Assembly: GCA_963969365.1 (NCBI GenBank)
Contig: OZ017747.1
Coordinates: forward strand, 3,348,001 to 3,412,000
Origin: Asterochloris sp. CNOR1
Taxonomy: Eukaryota; Chlorophyta; Trebouxiophyceae; Trebouxiales; Trebouxiaceae
DNA length: 64,000 bases
Direction: 5' to 3'
In this document: piece by piece, positions 36,238-48,400 of the stretch
How the letters are laid out: the number at the start of each line of letters is the position of its first letter
How positions within the stretch are numbered: position 1 is the first letter of the stretch
Translations under genes and position numbers: made by a program
The notes under the pieces: generated by a model
Seen by the model: only the letters and a program-made list of their open reading frames with translations
The model's database searches: none
Told to the model about the DNA's origin: nothing

Positions 36238-37824
36238 CTATGCTACAATCTTCTGCGATCTCTCATACAGCGTGTCAACTGCCTTGCCCATGTTTTCAAA
36301 GGTGGACAGGGCTGCTGGATAAACTGCATCCTTTGCAGGCTCCTCAAACACTTCTAGGCAGCCAGCACCTTGATCAAGCGTGCCTGCGAACTTCTTGTCC
36401 AGGATCATCTGCAGAGCAGGGACAGATGTGGGCTGATTCGCATGCTATCCAGAGCTGCACAGGAGGCTGCCATGGACTCAAGTCATGGCTTCACTTGTGC
36501 AATCTCTTGAACAATGTTCACCATGCTGAAGCAGGGCATGGCCAGCAGCAGATGCACCACTGCAACAGTCACAAGTAAGAGGCAGCCAGATAAGCCCACC
36601 TGAGACAGCTTTGCCAGCACCACGTCCAGCGGGAGCTTGATCAGCTCAGCCACGTGCTGGATCTCAACCCGGCTGAAGGGCTCAATCAGGCGCACAAGGT
36701 TTTCCTGGAGCAGGGTGTCGTACAGCACCGAGAGGTGCGCATGCACCACCGGGTCATCCTGCAGCTCCTCCTTGTGGGCTGCCAGCGCTTCCTGGAACTC
36801 CTGCACAGCAAAGGCAGCAGGTGCAGGTGTTCTGATGCAGCACAGGTTTCAATGAAGGAGTTCATTGCTGGGGTTCAGCAGCCTGGTGTCAAGCCAACCA
36901 CCAGTGCAGCAGAATGGCTACGTTCATCCCATGTGGGGCAGCAGAGCTGAGGGAGTGGGAACAGATACGATGCGGCACCCAGTGAAGCCAGGGCGTCGCA
37001 GGGCTAGCTCAGCTGCACAGCCGCAGGTTCGCCCCCCACCCCACCTGCAGCGACCTGTCCTGGTAAGCCTTGGCAACGGTGCGCATGGCCTCCACCTGCC
37101 GCCCTGCAGCAAGGAAAAGGGTGCTTACTTGAGGCAGGGCAGATGCCAATGCCACCAGGCGCTTCTCCAGGGGCGAACAGCAGCGCAGGGAGCTTTAGCT
37201 GAGCCTGTAGCGGCACTGTGCGCTTATGCTCATGTCAGGAAGGCATGCTTGGTTCAGGAAGGCATTGTGACACAGCAGACGAGCTGTAAAGCAAGCATGC
37301 CACATGCTGCAGTTGCCTAGAAAGAGTGTCACTCACCGCATTCCACAAAACCACAAACACACTATGCAGCACCATCAGTATGTGCAAAGCCACTGTGTGA
37401 CCCCCCATGAGTGTCTGTCACTCCTGCCTTTGGACGCAATGACACACCAGCTATAATGCCAGCCCCGCTGCATGCTGCAGTGCCGTCAGAAGGCCCACCA
37501 CCCACCACAAGTGTCCACAAAAGCCAGCCATCGAGTGATATCAGTGTGACGCAACCTGACCGGCCACCTGCATGCTTCAGGGCCGCCTTGAAGGCCGTAA
37601 CACAGCAGAAGGGGTGCCGACGCTGGCGCTTGCCGCTGTGCCTTTTTAGCAACGAATACCCACCACAGCTTTCACACAAGCCAACCAGCAACAACATCAG
37701 CATGAGCCAGGCCGCAATTGGCCACCAACCCAACAGCACGAGCCAGGCCACAACTGGCCACTAACCTGCATACTTCAGCCCTGCCTTGGAGGCAATCAGG
37801 GCCGGCACCTCCTCCGCAACGTGC

Positions 37825-37859
<35 letters not shown>

Positions 37860-40417
37860 AAAGACGGCCTTGGGGTCGTCCAGCGCGCTGGACTGCTCAA
37901 AGGCCTCAAAGAAGTAGGAGTAGGCCGTCTTGTAGTCCTTCTCCCCTGCGTGGAGCGTGCCTGACTGGGTGTCAATCTCAGCCTGCACAGTGGAAGACCT
38001 CACAGTCACTCACTCCCCATCTGTGGTCTCCGAGGAGGGCACCGCCCCCAATGCACGTCATACCCAGCCTGCACTGCTGGCAGGCGGCTCAGTGGGCAAC
38101 CTGGCCCAGATGCAGCATGAGCTGCTGCACGTCATTCTCAGCCTGCACATCAGGTATGCAGAGGGGTAACCAGTCCCATTCGTCAGACCCCTGGATAAGG
38201 CGTCTCCGTGGGTGCCCAGTTGCAAGTCGATGCCTAAGCACATGTCAAACTCAGCCTACACAGTGGGCAGACAGCAGAATGATTGGCAAGTACCCGGGAC
38301 ATGTTTTGCCTTGTCGAGGCACCCCAGGGTTGCCAGCCTGCTTGCACTGGGTGGGGCAGCAGAGGCTTCCCCGGATGCCTGATCGCCCTGAGATGGCCCA
38401 GACTGGTGCCTGAATGGTGAGGCAGAATGCCAGCGCACAACAGCCCTGACCAAGCCAGCGACATGACATGCAATCCAGGGAGAGTGGTATGGCCGGCTGG
38501 CGTTGAGGGCTGCTGAGTATTGGGCTGGCCCACCTGCAGCGCTGGCGGGATGTAGATGGCATTGGCTGCCGTGCGCGCCGCCGTGAGCGCAGCCTTGGCC
38601 TTAGGCGCATTGCGCAGGGCAGTGTGCACTCGGCTCTCCAGCAGGTGGATGTCCACCAGCAGCAGCTTGTCATCCAGCCGCTTCACCTGCAGCAGGCGCA
38701 CTGAATGAAGTGCTGCAGGCAGCAGGCAAGGCATTCAGGTGGAGCACGCTTTCGGCTGCTTGACCTGCAGCAGGCGCATATGTGTGGCTTCAGGGTGATG
38801 CTGCGGGTGGCGAGTGGGAGCAAGGGGCCTATTGCCGAGCAGCTTGACCTGCCTACTCAACTCCTCCAGGGCGTTGCTGCAGCTTGCAGGGGCTTGGCGT
38901 CAAGCACTCTAACCTGCAGCAGCTCGTGGCGCACCCATGCGCTGGTGCAGCATCAGCGCCTCGCCCAGAAATGATCTCCCTGTCAGAGATGCCAAGGCAG
39001 CCTGCAGATCATGTCTGCCGTGTGTCGATACCAGGCTGTACAGGTTCCACATGATCACTCTCAGGCTGACAGGGGCGCTAGGCTGGAGGGGACACCCCAC
39101 CTCAGTGAGCAGCTTTTTGATGCCGCAGGGCAATGCAACTTGAGGAGATACCCCTGTCAGCATCTGATTGCTCAATGAAGATGATGTAGGCCAGGTAGGG
39201 CAACTCCATGTGAGCACCCAATGCCAAGCAGGGAGCAACTGTGAGCATCCCGCCAAGCAGGTCAGGACCCACCTCAGTGAGCAGCTTGGTGATCAGGGCA
39301 ATAGCTGCCTGGTAATCGCGGGTCTCCAGGTAGAGGTTGGCCAGCCGCGAGTCGATGCGCTGCCGCAGGAACGTGCGCTTCTCCGCCTGGGCCCACTGCG
39401 CCTGCTCCCGGCACACCTCCAGCTGCAGGCAGCAGGGGGATGAAGTAGGAGGTGGGCGCCCAGCCGCCCCACAGGGGCAGTTGTGCACATCACCAACTGC
39501 AGGCAGTGGGGGCTGAGTGGCTGGCAGCCGTGCACGCCTCCAGTTGCAGGCAGAAGAGGCCAAGGATGTGAGGACGGGCTTTGGGGTGCAGGCCAGAGCT
39601 AAAGGGCAGCAATGCACGCTGCTGGGGTGCCCCCAGCGCACCCCCAGGTACAGGTAGTGGGACCCTCTAGCTGTGCTGCAGAGTGGCGAGCAGGCCCAGA
39701 AGGAAGCAATGCCCGCCGCCAGCTGGGAACAGAGGTTTATACAAAAGTGGTCCACAAGGCAGCCTAGCAGCTTGGGCTTGACACTGGACCAGCTGTGGAG
39801 CTGCACGAGGTGAGCTCAGGACCAATGGCAAGCGGGACTGCATGCAGGCTTGGGGAGTGCTTTCAATTGTGTTGCAATAGGGCTCAGCAGTGCAGCAAAG
39901 GCTGGGCAGTGCAGAGGGCGCACCTGAACCTGCGTTGACCCAGGGACCTTAGCAATGGTGTCGATGATGGTTCGCACCAGTTTGGCTGTCTTGGCCTTGG
40001 GGAGCGCGGTGAACAGCGGTCTCAGGTCTGTCAGCAGCTGCCGCAGTGCCTGAGCATCCTTTGCCTTCACATATTGGTCTCCCAGAACCTGCATTGCGCA
40101 CACCAGCAGAGAGTTTGCATAGTGAATCCAGCACAAGTGTCCTCCTAGGCGTCATGCATTCTGTGAAGCTCAATTTCTGGCGGCCTGCATGTGACCAGCT
40201 GCAGACGCGACCATTTGCGCCTATCCTGCAGCAAACATTTTCAGAATGCAACAACAGCAACACCCTTTCACAGGCTGATGCTTGCCTGAATGGCTTGCTC
40301 CTTAATTTTGATTGATTCTGCATCATTCGGATGCTTTCCCAGAGCCAGATCTCTTAGCTGTGAGACTGCAGCCTGGAAGTCTTGCTGCTCCTTTGCTGCC
40401 TGGAGCTGGGCCTCCAT
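36238..40417 (-). CDS. RPN6: 26S proteasome lid subunit RPN6 (PSMD11)
   Basis: Clamps the lid to the proteasome base and core. Exons: 40417-40286, 40088-39924, 39422-39273, 38686-38534, 37982-37766, 37103-37045, 36800-36600, 36408-36238; 415 aa, all in phase. Helical TPR-like repeats: [59 protein letters not shown] and [35 protein letters not shown] and [14 protein letters not shown] follow, then the PCI domain ([35 protein letters not shown]) and [21 protein letters not shown]. The ATG at 40417 has a strong context (GCAGCCATGG). An in-frame ATG at 40534 would add 39 residues without family support. Exon 1 ends at a GC donor. Four exon edges are echoed in neighbouring introns. Confidence 0.96.
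37969..38270 (-). repeat. Copies of the RPN6 exon 5 acceptor edge
   Basis: The + strand string ATCTCAGCCTGCACAGTGG (exon 5 edge, read from the other strand) at 37975-37993 recurs in diverged form near 38062, 38135 and 38248. The intervals are about 87, 73 and 113 bp, all in the intron upstream of exon 5. Confidence 0.7.
38680..38925 (-). repeat. Copies of the RPN6 exon 4 acceptor edge
   Basis: The + strand string ACCTGCAGCAGGCGCA at the real acceptor (38685-38700) recurs near 38763 almost exactly, and in weaker form near 38847 and 38911, at about 77, 84 and 64 bp intervals. Confidence 0.7.
39095..39560 (-). repeat. Copies of both edges of RPN6 exon 3
   Basis: The donor edge CCCACCTCAGTGAGCAGCTT (39269-39288) recurs exactly near 39097-39116 in the downstream intron. 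The acceptor edge around 39415-39440 recurs in part near 39495 and 39540 in the upstream intron. The exon is thus flanked by copies of its own two ends. Confidence 0.75.
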
Positions 40418-40581
40418 GGCTGCCTCTTCTTCTGAGTGTGCTGCGGATTCTAGTACAGGTACTACCAGGGCCTCCTGCACTGAAAATGTCTCATAGAAGC
40501 AGAAACAGAACCTCGCCATTGCGGCACTTCGCACTCAGTCCTCGCGAGTGAGCCACCAAGCCATCAGGAGTACTGTGAGCC
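40418..40581. promoter_or_regulatory. Bidirectional promoter, RPN6 / DNAI7
   Basis: 164 bp separate the two start codons. The region must drive both a proteasome gene and a ciliary gene. No named element recognised. Confidence 0.5.
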
Positions 40582-43500
40582 ATGGCACCAAAGAAGGGGG
40601 CCAAAAAAACCAAGGAGCAGCTCGCAGAGGAGAAGAGGCTTGCTGAGGAGGCTGCCATAGCAGCTCAGGAAGGTACTATTCGGTGTGCTGAGCCAAGCTG
40701 CATTGCAAGAAGGCAGTTGTGATCAGTGGTGCTGCAAACAGTCTGCTGTGCACCTGACACTATCCGTGACACTGCAGCTGTCAGAGAGCAGGAGCGTCGG
40801 GAGCAAGCGCGCAAGGATGCTGAGGCAGCTGCACAGCAAGCACTCATCAATGCTCAGCAAGCTGCTGAAGCTGAGCGCCTGCAGCATGAAAGGTTTGTGG
40901 GTGCCAGACTGTGCAGAAGCAAGCTCATGGCACCTTCAGGGAACCTGTCGAACCCACAACCATCACTACCGTGTGCAGGGAGGAGGCTGCTGACATGATG
41001 GCCCAGCTGGAGCACAGACGCAGAAAGGTCTGAATGACTTGGCATGCTGATAGAGCCTGTCTGTCAACTGTGCCCGCTGGAACAGCAGCTTGCCTGCGCA
41101 AACCTGGGTCATGCATCCCAGGAATGCAATTCTGCTGTCAGCTTCCTTCAGCTGAGTCAGAAACTGGGCCTTTGCCCAATGTGAAAGGTGCGTGCCCCCT
41201 GCGCTTGACACACGACTGTGCGCCGTAGGAGGAGCATGCAATGCACGCTGCCAGGCAGTGGGAGCGCTTCCTGTCTTGCACTACCCTGCCGGAGGCCACC
41301 AAGGTTGTAGCCATGAACGACTATCTCAACCAGGCATGCTCACTTGAGCCAGTGGAGAGCATGCAGGCCGCTCTGGCTACCTGTCAGGTCAGCCCTGATG
41401 TACGGCCGACCTTCTGCACTCGATGTACAGAGAGCATAGCCCTGGCAGCGAGCACAGGCCAGCTTCAGGCATGTCATCAGCTTCCTCAAGCTGTGCACAT
41501 TGCCGCCCAACCCCACCAGCTCGCTGCAATGCAGCCTCTCGTCGTGTGACATGTTGCAAGGCACAGAGCCAGCAGCGGCTGAGCAACAGGTGCACTTCCT
41601 GATGCGGTCCAGCTGCCCTGCAGGAGCACATGCAGCTGCTCCAGCAGTGTGAGGCCCTGCTCATGCTGGCTCACCACCAGCAGCAGCAGGTGCAGGCCGT
41701 CACGCAGCAGCAGCATGTGCAGCAGCTGTGGACAGCCGTGCAGCACACGCTGGATCTGCAGAGCGCACACATCCTGCAGGTTGGAGGCATGGCCAACCTA
41801 TTCATGGTACTGTAGCATCATTATGTTGCAGCTCATTGAGCCAAGCACAACATGTGTTCAACCTAGAGCATGGTAGGCGCCCATACTCAAGCCTGTGACA
41901 AGGCTGATCTTCAGGCTATCAGCAAGCACCTGGGCAGAATCCGAGTGCCCTGCCAGCCTGTACCTGCAGGAGAGTGAGGACTTCCTGGATGAGGCAGGGG
42001 ATGTGCACCTGGCAGCGCAGGTTGCCTCCTGCCGGTGGGGTCTGCACATCAACGCCTCCAGGAATGCCCGCATTCGGCAGGTGGAGTGGCAGGAGCTGCA
42101 GCTGGCCCTGGAGGTGGGCTGTAAATGGCATCAAGTTCACAGTTTCTGGCTTCTTTTGAGGCTGCCTGCTGCCCCCATGTGTGCATGCCTCACAGAGGTT
42201 TCACACGCCTTTGCCGCTGCAGCCTGATCGCGCTGCTTTGCAAGGACCCCACGAGCGTTCAGCCTGTTGCAAGCTAACAAGTCTGGGCCTTGCAGCTGCC
42301 GAGAAACCTGGCGCTGGCGCCCGTGGCTTTGCAAGCCACGTGGCTGGACCATGATCCCTATGGCGCAGCAGCCAGCACAGACATCATGGCTGTGGGTGCT
42401 CTGCTGAAGCTGGAGCTGCTGGCCCTACCGCCGGCGCCTGTCCACATCAAGAATTGGACGCTGCACCAGCCTCTGGACCAGCCAGGGAAGCTTAAGCTGC
42501 ACAGGTGAGCCCGCCTGCTTACCCAGCCACCGTCCAATCAATTACCCTTGGCCCTCTGCTGTGCAGCCTGGTGCACTGCCAGCCACACCTGAAGTGGCAG
42601 CAGTACCATAGGCTGAGTCAAAGGATTGCCATATTGCAGCACATGCGGGGCCATGCAGCTCTGACCTGTGCGTCACTGCCAGGTGCGATGCTGGGCTGTG
42701 CAGGCTGCCATACCCCATTCCTCCAGCAGGAGCAGACCCTGCCACGTGGGTGAGTGAGGAGGAGCCCCCTCCCATCGGCGTGACAGTGGCAATGCCCACC
42801 AATGTTTGCCTGGCAGAAGCAGAGCAGCCGCAGGTGGGTCTCTGAGTAAGCGTGTTGGCTACCTGAGCGTCATCACGGCAGCTTCAGACAGGTGCTACCT
42901 TCCCATCACATATGCGGCTGCTGTTAAGCGGCCCTGCTGCAGAAGCAGAGCAGCCCCACCTGGATCACAGGGCAAGAAGCGCTGCTGCGTGCTGAGATGC
43001 CTGGTGTCTTTCATGTCAAGCAGTCTGATCCATTGGTGGCAGTGAGCTCTGCCCGCCAGCTGACTGGCAGCAGTGCTGCAGATGGCAAAGCAGACTGGCT
43101 GCGGGGCTGCAGGTGGGCTTGTGGGATGCGTCCAGTGGGACTTGGGTGGCGCGGGGCATCACAGACATCTCCGTGGAGGCTGGCATGCTGTCCTTCCAGG
43201 CAAGGTGACCCCCCACGGCTGGTCTCTGCATTGGCGGCTGCATCCCTGCTGATGGCTTGCTGCTGCATGTAAGGAGTGCTGAGTACCCAGATGCAGCACT
43301 GCTGCTCTGCTCAAGGACAGGCCTGGTTGCATGCCCACAGGACGGTTGGGACCCTGGCCCTGCTGCAGAAGCGCAGCCGGCTACTGCCCTTCAAAGGGTG
43401 GAATGTCCGGCCCACTGGCGGTCGTGGTGGCAGCTCTGCAGCCGTCACTGTGCTGACAGGTCAGCCCAGGTGGCCTCTGTCATTCAGCACTGAGCTGTAT

Positions 43501-44915
43501 GCAAGCTCGCCAATGCTGCTTGTGCACCATCCGCTTCATGAATTTTGGAGTAGACCATCAGACAGCAAGGCTGAAGATTGCGCCACTGCAGGTTCTCCAG
43601 AGGTCACCCTGGTGTTCAGTGTTACCGGCAGTGGGGTTCAGCTTGTTGAGCCTGATCTGCCAGGGCTGAAAGGGCTCCCTGCAACAGCTGTGCCCGTCAC
43701 AACCCTGCTGCGCCAGCTGTCCCAGCGTGGAGTGCATGTTCTGCCGGGCTCCCAGGATGCAGAAGCAGCAGGTGTGAAGCCCAAGGTGAGCTTCAGGCAG
43801 TCAGAGCTCTTGTGGCCGTGAGTAAAACCCTGGACATCACCAGCCGGATCGTCAACGCAGTAAGATGCCCTGCTGCCCTGCAGGTGCCGGAGGTGGCGAC
43901 AGCAATGTGCGACGACCTCGCAATGCTGGCAGGGGCCTTCCTCATCAGCAGCAGCAGGTGGAACCAGGAGCTGCCAGCAGATGAGTGCATCTGCAGGCTG
44001 TCTGAGGTAGGAACAGAGGCTTACAAGTGCTCAATCTGTACATACCACCTGGGCTCTGCTGGAGGCGGCGTGCCAGCTGTGGTTCCAATCTGCTGTGTGT
44101 CGGTGCTTTGGTGCTGACTGCTGTCCTCTGGTGCTGACTGCTGTCCTCTGGTGCTGATAATGTGCCAGCTGTGGTTGCCACCGCAGTGTGCAGGCGCAGA
44201 TGATCAGGATGCTCGCAAGCCGGGTGTGCCACGGCTGTGCTGACATGGTTGGCAAGCTTGCTGTAATGCAGACCTTTGGTGCAGGTAGTGGACTGGGAGG
44301 ATGGCGGCAGGACCTCAGCAGAGCACTGCAAGCGCATCTTTGCAAAGGAGCAGGAGCAGGGGGCTCAGAGGGTGCTGCCAGTTGTGCACAGGTGCGTCTG
44401 GCAGAAGTACAGAGCCGCTGTCAAGGCGTTTGCTGGTCTACTGGCAGGAAGAGCCTGCCTCCATCCTCTGTATGTCAATATTTGTGAAAGCAATGAGATT
44501 TCCTGGAACTGCAATCTTTGAGCAATATTAGGGGCAAGCATACTGGTTGCCGTGCAGGGGCATCAAAGGTGTGAGCTTCTCTGATGGCTTGGACAAGAGG
44601 GAGGCCTTTCCCCAGCGTCCAGCATATGGCTCACCTGACATTGAGACAAGCCCTTACGCTGAGGTCCACAGCTCAATTCATCGTCTACTGGCAGGCGTTA
44701 AGGCTGCAGAGGTAGGTCCAGAGACTGCATGAGGTGTCTGCAGCGCGCCCCAGCATGCTGACTTTAGCTTTCATATGCTGTTGCAGGGGACTCCAGCTGA
44801 CGACCGACTCAGAGCCTCAGAAGAAAGTTTGCAGCAGGCACTCAGCACAGCACCCATGTTCATGCAGAATCTCTCCTTGTTGCTTCGGTGTCTGAATGTC
44901 TTCAGCTTCTCCTAG
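40582..44915 (+). CDS. DNAI7: DNAI7/CASC1 (IC97-type) inner-arm dynein-associated protein
   Basis: Axonemal dynein accessory protein; the Chlamydomonas homologue IC97 belongs to the I1/f inner arm (family knowledge). Exons: 40582-40672, 40778-40892, 40979-41027, 41229-41387, 41624-41779, 41970-42113, 42296-42504, 42704-42833, 43113-43204, 43341-43459, 43592-43785, 43884-44006, 44285-44391, 44558-44711, 44787-44915; 656 aa. The N-terminus is a charged coiled coil (MAPKKGAKKTKEQLAEEKRL; VREQERREQARKDAEAAAQQ). QWERFLSCTTLPEATKVVAM, LPRNLALAPVALQATWLDHD, GLWDASSGTWVARGITDISV and LALLQKRSRLLPFKGWNVRP match the CASC1 pattern. Exon 9 ends with AG and a GT donor (43205), which keeps frame; a GC donor five bases earlier does not. 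Stop TAG ends at 44915. Confidence 0.85.
44110..44158 (+). repeat. 20-bp tandem repeat, 2.4 copies
   Basis: GGTGCTGACTGCTGTCCTCT at 44110-44129 and 44130-44149, then nine bases of a third copy. It sits in a DNAI7 intron. The flanks share GTGCCAGCTGTGGTT on both sides (about 44070 and 44162). Confidence 0.95.
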
Positions 44916-45451
44916 TGTACAGCGTGCGCCTGTGACCTTTCAATCCAGAGGGTCTTTGAATCTAGTCTGACTGCAAACACCTCGGTTGCTGCTGGTCCTA
45001 GCCTCTCCCAGGGAGTATCACAGCAGGACTACTTGAGCGAAAAAGGAAGTATGAGACATAGGGAGGACTGTGAGGTCAGCATACGGCCCCTTCAGCAGCC
45101 TACGGGCCTGCCTAACCCCCTCTTGCCAATTGTGGTTGGTCTGCTACCAGCGCTTGCTGCTCATTCCCATCACACATTGCGCTGTGAAGGCTGTCCAATA
45201 ATAGGTCGAGCATTTCTGCCCCACCAGTTGCCCTGTGATCAGGGACTCCAGTTCAACCATTGTGCCTGGCGTGTGGCAGTTCAACTCCCTGATTAGCAGG
45301 CATAGGTGATCATGCTTGCTGTGCTAGCTGACAGTCATTTTGACATGCTTTTGCTCCCTTGCTTGTTCAATTGACGCTTGCGGCCTGCAGAAGCAACTCA
45401 TATTAGTGCTGTCATTGTATGTGTGCCTGCCCTGCAGGGGAGCTGCCGCTG
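44916..45451. other. Gap upstream of the MYB gene
   Basis: About 540 bp with the end of DNAI7 and the promoter, and perhaps a 5' exon, of the MYB gene. An acceptor (CCTGCAG) at 45431-45437 just upstream of the MYB start implies a 5' UTR intron or an upstream coding exon. I cannot find one that joins in phase. Confidence 0.45.
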
Positions 45452-48400
45452 ATGCCATCAGACGATTTCAAGAAGGGTGCCTGGACAGTTGATGAAGACG
45501 AGCTGCTGAGACGCCTGATCAAGGAGCATGGGGCCAGGAACTGGTGAGCCTGTACTTCAACAAGGCTCAGAGACACAGCACGCATGCAGCCATAATACCC
45601 GCTGGCCTTCTTGCATATAAGATCCTGGAGCTTCTGCAACAAGCTGGTGGGCCTGAGCACCCGGCTCACGTGAGGTCGCCTGCGGCCGCCTGCAGGTCCA
45701 TCATTGCAGCAGGCATCAGGGGGCGGAGCGGCAAAAGCTGCCGGCTGCGGTGGTGCAACCAGTTGAACCCAGCAGTCAAGCGGGGCCCCTTCTCTGAGTG
45801 GGAGGATGCGGTCATCATCTGCTGCCACAAGGTGTGGCCAGAGCCACTTCCTCCCTGCCTTGTGTGGTTCACTATATGTCAAGCTTTCGCAAGAGCAGTT
45901 CTGCCTGGACAGGGCGGCACCCAAGGCTGCCTTGACATTGGCTTCCACACTTCTCCTTCCAACATGCACAGGCCTGCACACAGCTTTGTATAATGGTGTG
46001 CACAGAGCCAACCTCTGTGCTGCACAAGCTCCTCACGAGAATGCTATTGTTCTGCTGCAGCTGCATGGCAACAAGTGGGCCAACATTGCTAAGACTCTGC
46101 CCGGGCGCACCGACAATGCGGTCAAGAACCACTGGAACAGCACGCTCAAGCGCAAGCACCAGTCTGGAACACTGCGCAACCACTTCCTGGACAAGGGGGT
46201 CACCCTGGCCTGGCTGGAGGAGCACAAGGAGGTGAGGCAGAGTACCTGAGCTCAGTGCTGGGTCTGGGCAGGACTGCTTGCCGTGTCATGCACGAAGCAC
46301 GAAACGCCAAGCAAGCACAGGTCGGCCTCAGCAGGACAGCCTGCCAGGTTCAAGCATAGAATAGGCCTAGTGGTGGAGCACAATGCAACAGCTATATCTG
46401 GGCTCAAGTCTGAGATCACCAGGACTGCCTGCCTCAATACATCTACCTGGCCTAGCCGGAGGAACACCAGGCAGAGGGTGTGCCTGAGTCAAATTCCTGG
46501 GGTCACAATGACTGCCTGCAACGGCAACCACATCGCTGGCCTGGCTGAAGGATCAAAACAAGGTGGCACAATGTACCGGTGCACAGTGTTGGGTTCAGCA
46601 GGGCTGCCCGCCACAGCACACACAGGTCCAGCTGATCATTCTCAGAAAGGCGTTGCAAAGGGTGGCTCTGAGCTCAACCTTGGACTCAGCAGGACTGCCT
46701 GCATCTGCCCCTGTCTGCCTGGACAGGCTGGTGGAGCTTCAGGAGATGGGCTGCCGTTCTGGAATGACTGGTGCCCTGTGGGGATGGACAGCTCTCTCCC
46801 AGGGAGGCAGTGCCAGACATGCAGTGCTGCCAACCACTGCCACCATATGCTGCACTTTGTGGATAAGAGCATGCCCCGACTGCTGGAGCACAAAGGGCTA
46901 TGACGCAATGCTGGGCTGTTTGCCATCCGCTTCTGTTGACCATGCATCATTGGCCAGGCACAGCTGCCTGCAGGCCTCCAGCGTGCTATTCTGGCTGTGG
47001 TTGACACTGGCTACAGGAGGACAGTGCTGTCCAGGCCAGCCAGGCACAGCTCTGCTTCAAGCTGCACATAGCCTGCAGGTGTTTGCAGCAGACTGTGCTG
47101 CTGCTGTCAGGTGCTCACCAGCTGTGACAGGTGTGTCTGCGTCAGAGTGGGCTGTTTGGCCTCATGCCTCAGCTGCAGCATGTGTCAGCGTGTGCTCAGC
47201 AGATGGGGCAGCATGCGTGCCTGCCAGCCCGAAGGCACATTTGCAGCTGGTGGACAATTGGAGCCCTGCTGTGGCATGGCACACCCCAGGACATCCAACC
47301 TGCCCTGTTTCCTTGCTCTTCTGTTGCGCCCAAAGCAGTGCACCCATCTCATCTCCTGTGCCCTGCAGCATGGCACTTCCAGTTTTGCACACACCCCGTG
47401 TGCTTTACTGCAGCTGGACTGCTATGCAGAGGTTGGTGTCTGGCCCCCACCCTGGGCGTTGCACACACTGGATCCTACCAGCCTTGCAGCTAGACAGCAA
47501 TCAGAGGTGTCAGAACGTCTTTTGCGCCAGACCGTGTCGCCATTTTATGCCATGTGTCCCGCAGCTGGACAGCCATGCAGAGGTGTCAAGATCTTTTGGC
47601 CCCGGACCTCGTGGCCACTTGATGCCATGTGTCCTGCAGCTGGACAGCGATGCAGAGGTGTCAGACTCCCTGGGCATGGGGACAGAGGGGGCCTCACAGA
47701 GCCATACAGCGCCCTACAGCCAGACGCCAGCAGACAGCCTGGGTGCTGCACGAGGCCAGGATGATCGCGATTACCACCCCGTCCTGGGGGATGATGTGAC
47801 GAGCCGCGGGGCAGGGAAGCGGGCGTACGGGACACGCAGCAAGGGGCGGCGCGCGGTGAGGCATTGCCCCAGGGCTGGAGTGGTCCTGGCGGCTGTCATG
47901 CTTCTGTGGCCTCGATGTGCATCTACCGACAGCGCACAGCACTGCTGACAGGCCAAGCTGCAGTGTTTTGGGAGGCTGCGCAGGACAATGAGGCCCTGCG
48001 GCAGTAAGTGTACCGCTGTGAGGAGCTGAGCTGACACACCCTCAGCCTGCTGCTGCAGTCAGCCAAGCGGGAGGCTCAGGAGGACCGCGAGGAGCTGCAG
48101 CAGCCAGGGGCCTGGGGGCAGCCGCAGGTGCAGCAGGGGGGCCCTTGGCTGGGCTGGCAGCAGGACATATCTCCACAGGGGTGGTCCACCACAGCAGCTG
48201 CCCAGGTGGGGCGCCAACTGGGGTTGCATGCTTCTACGGCAGCCTGCTGGCCTGGCTTGTCATCCCCAGTGCTGCATAGTGCTGCATGATTGTTGTGAAC
48301 AGCTTGCTGCCTCCACGATGTTTGGTTGCTGTGGCCAGGTGACAAGCAACAAGGTGGGCCCTTGCTGCCTGCAGGGGCCTGGCACTGCAAACCGCCCCAG

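Noticed and set aside
43200-43201. GC donor at the end of DNAI7 exon 9
   Set aside because: A GT donor five bases downstream joins the next exon in frame and keeps the family sequence.
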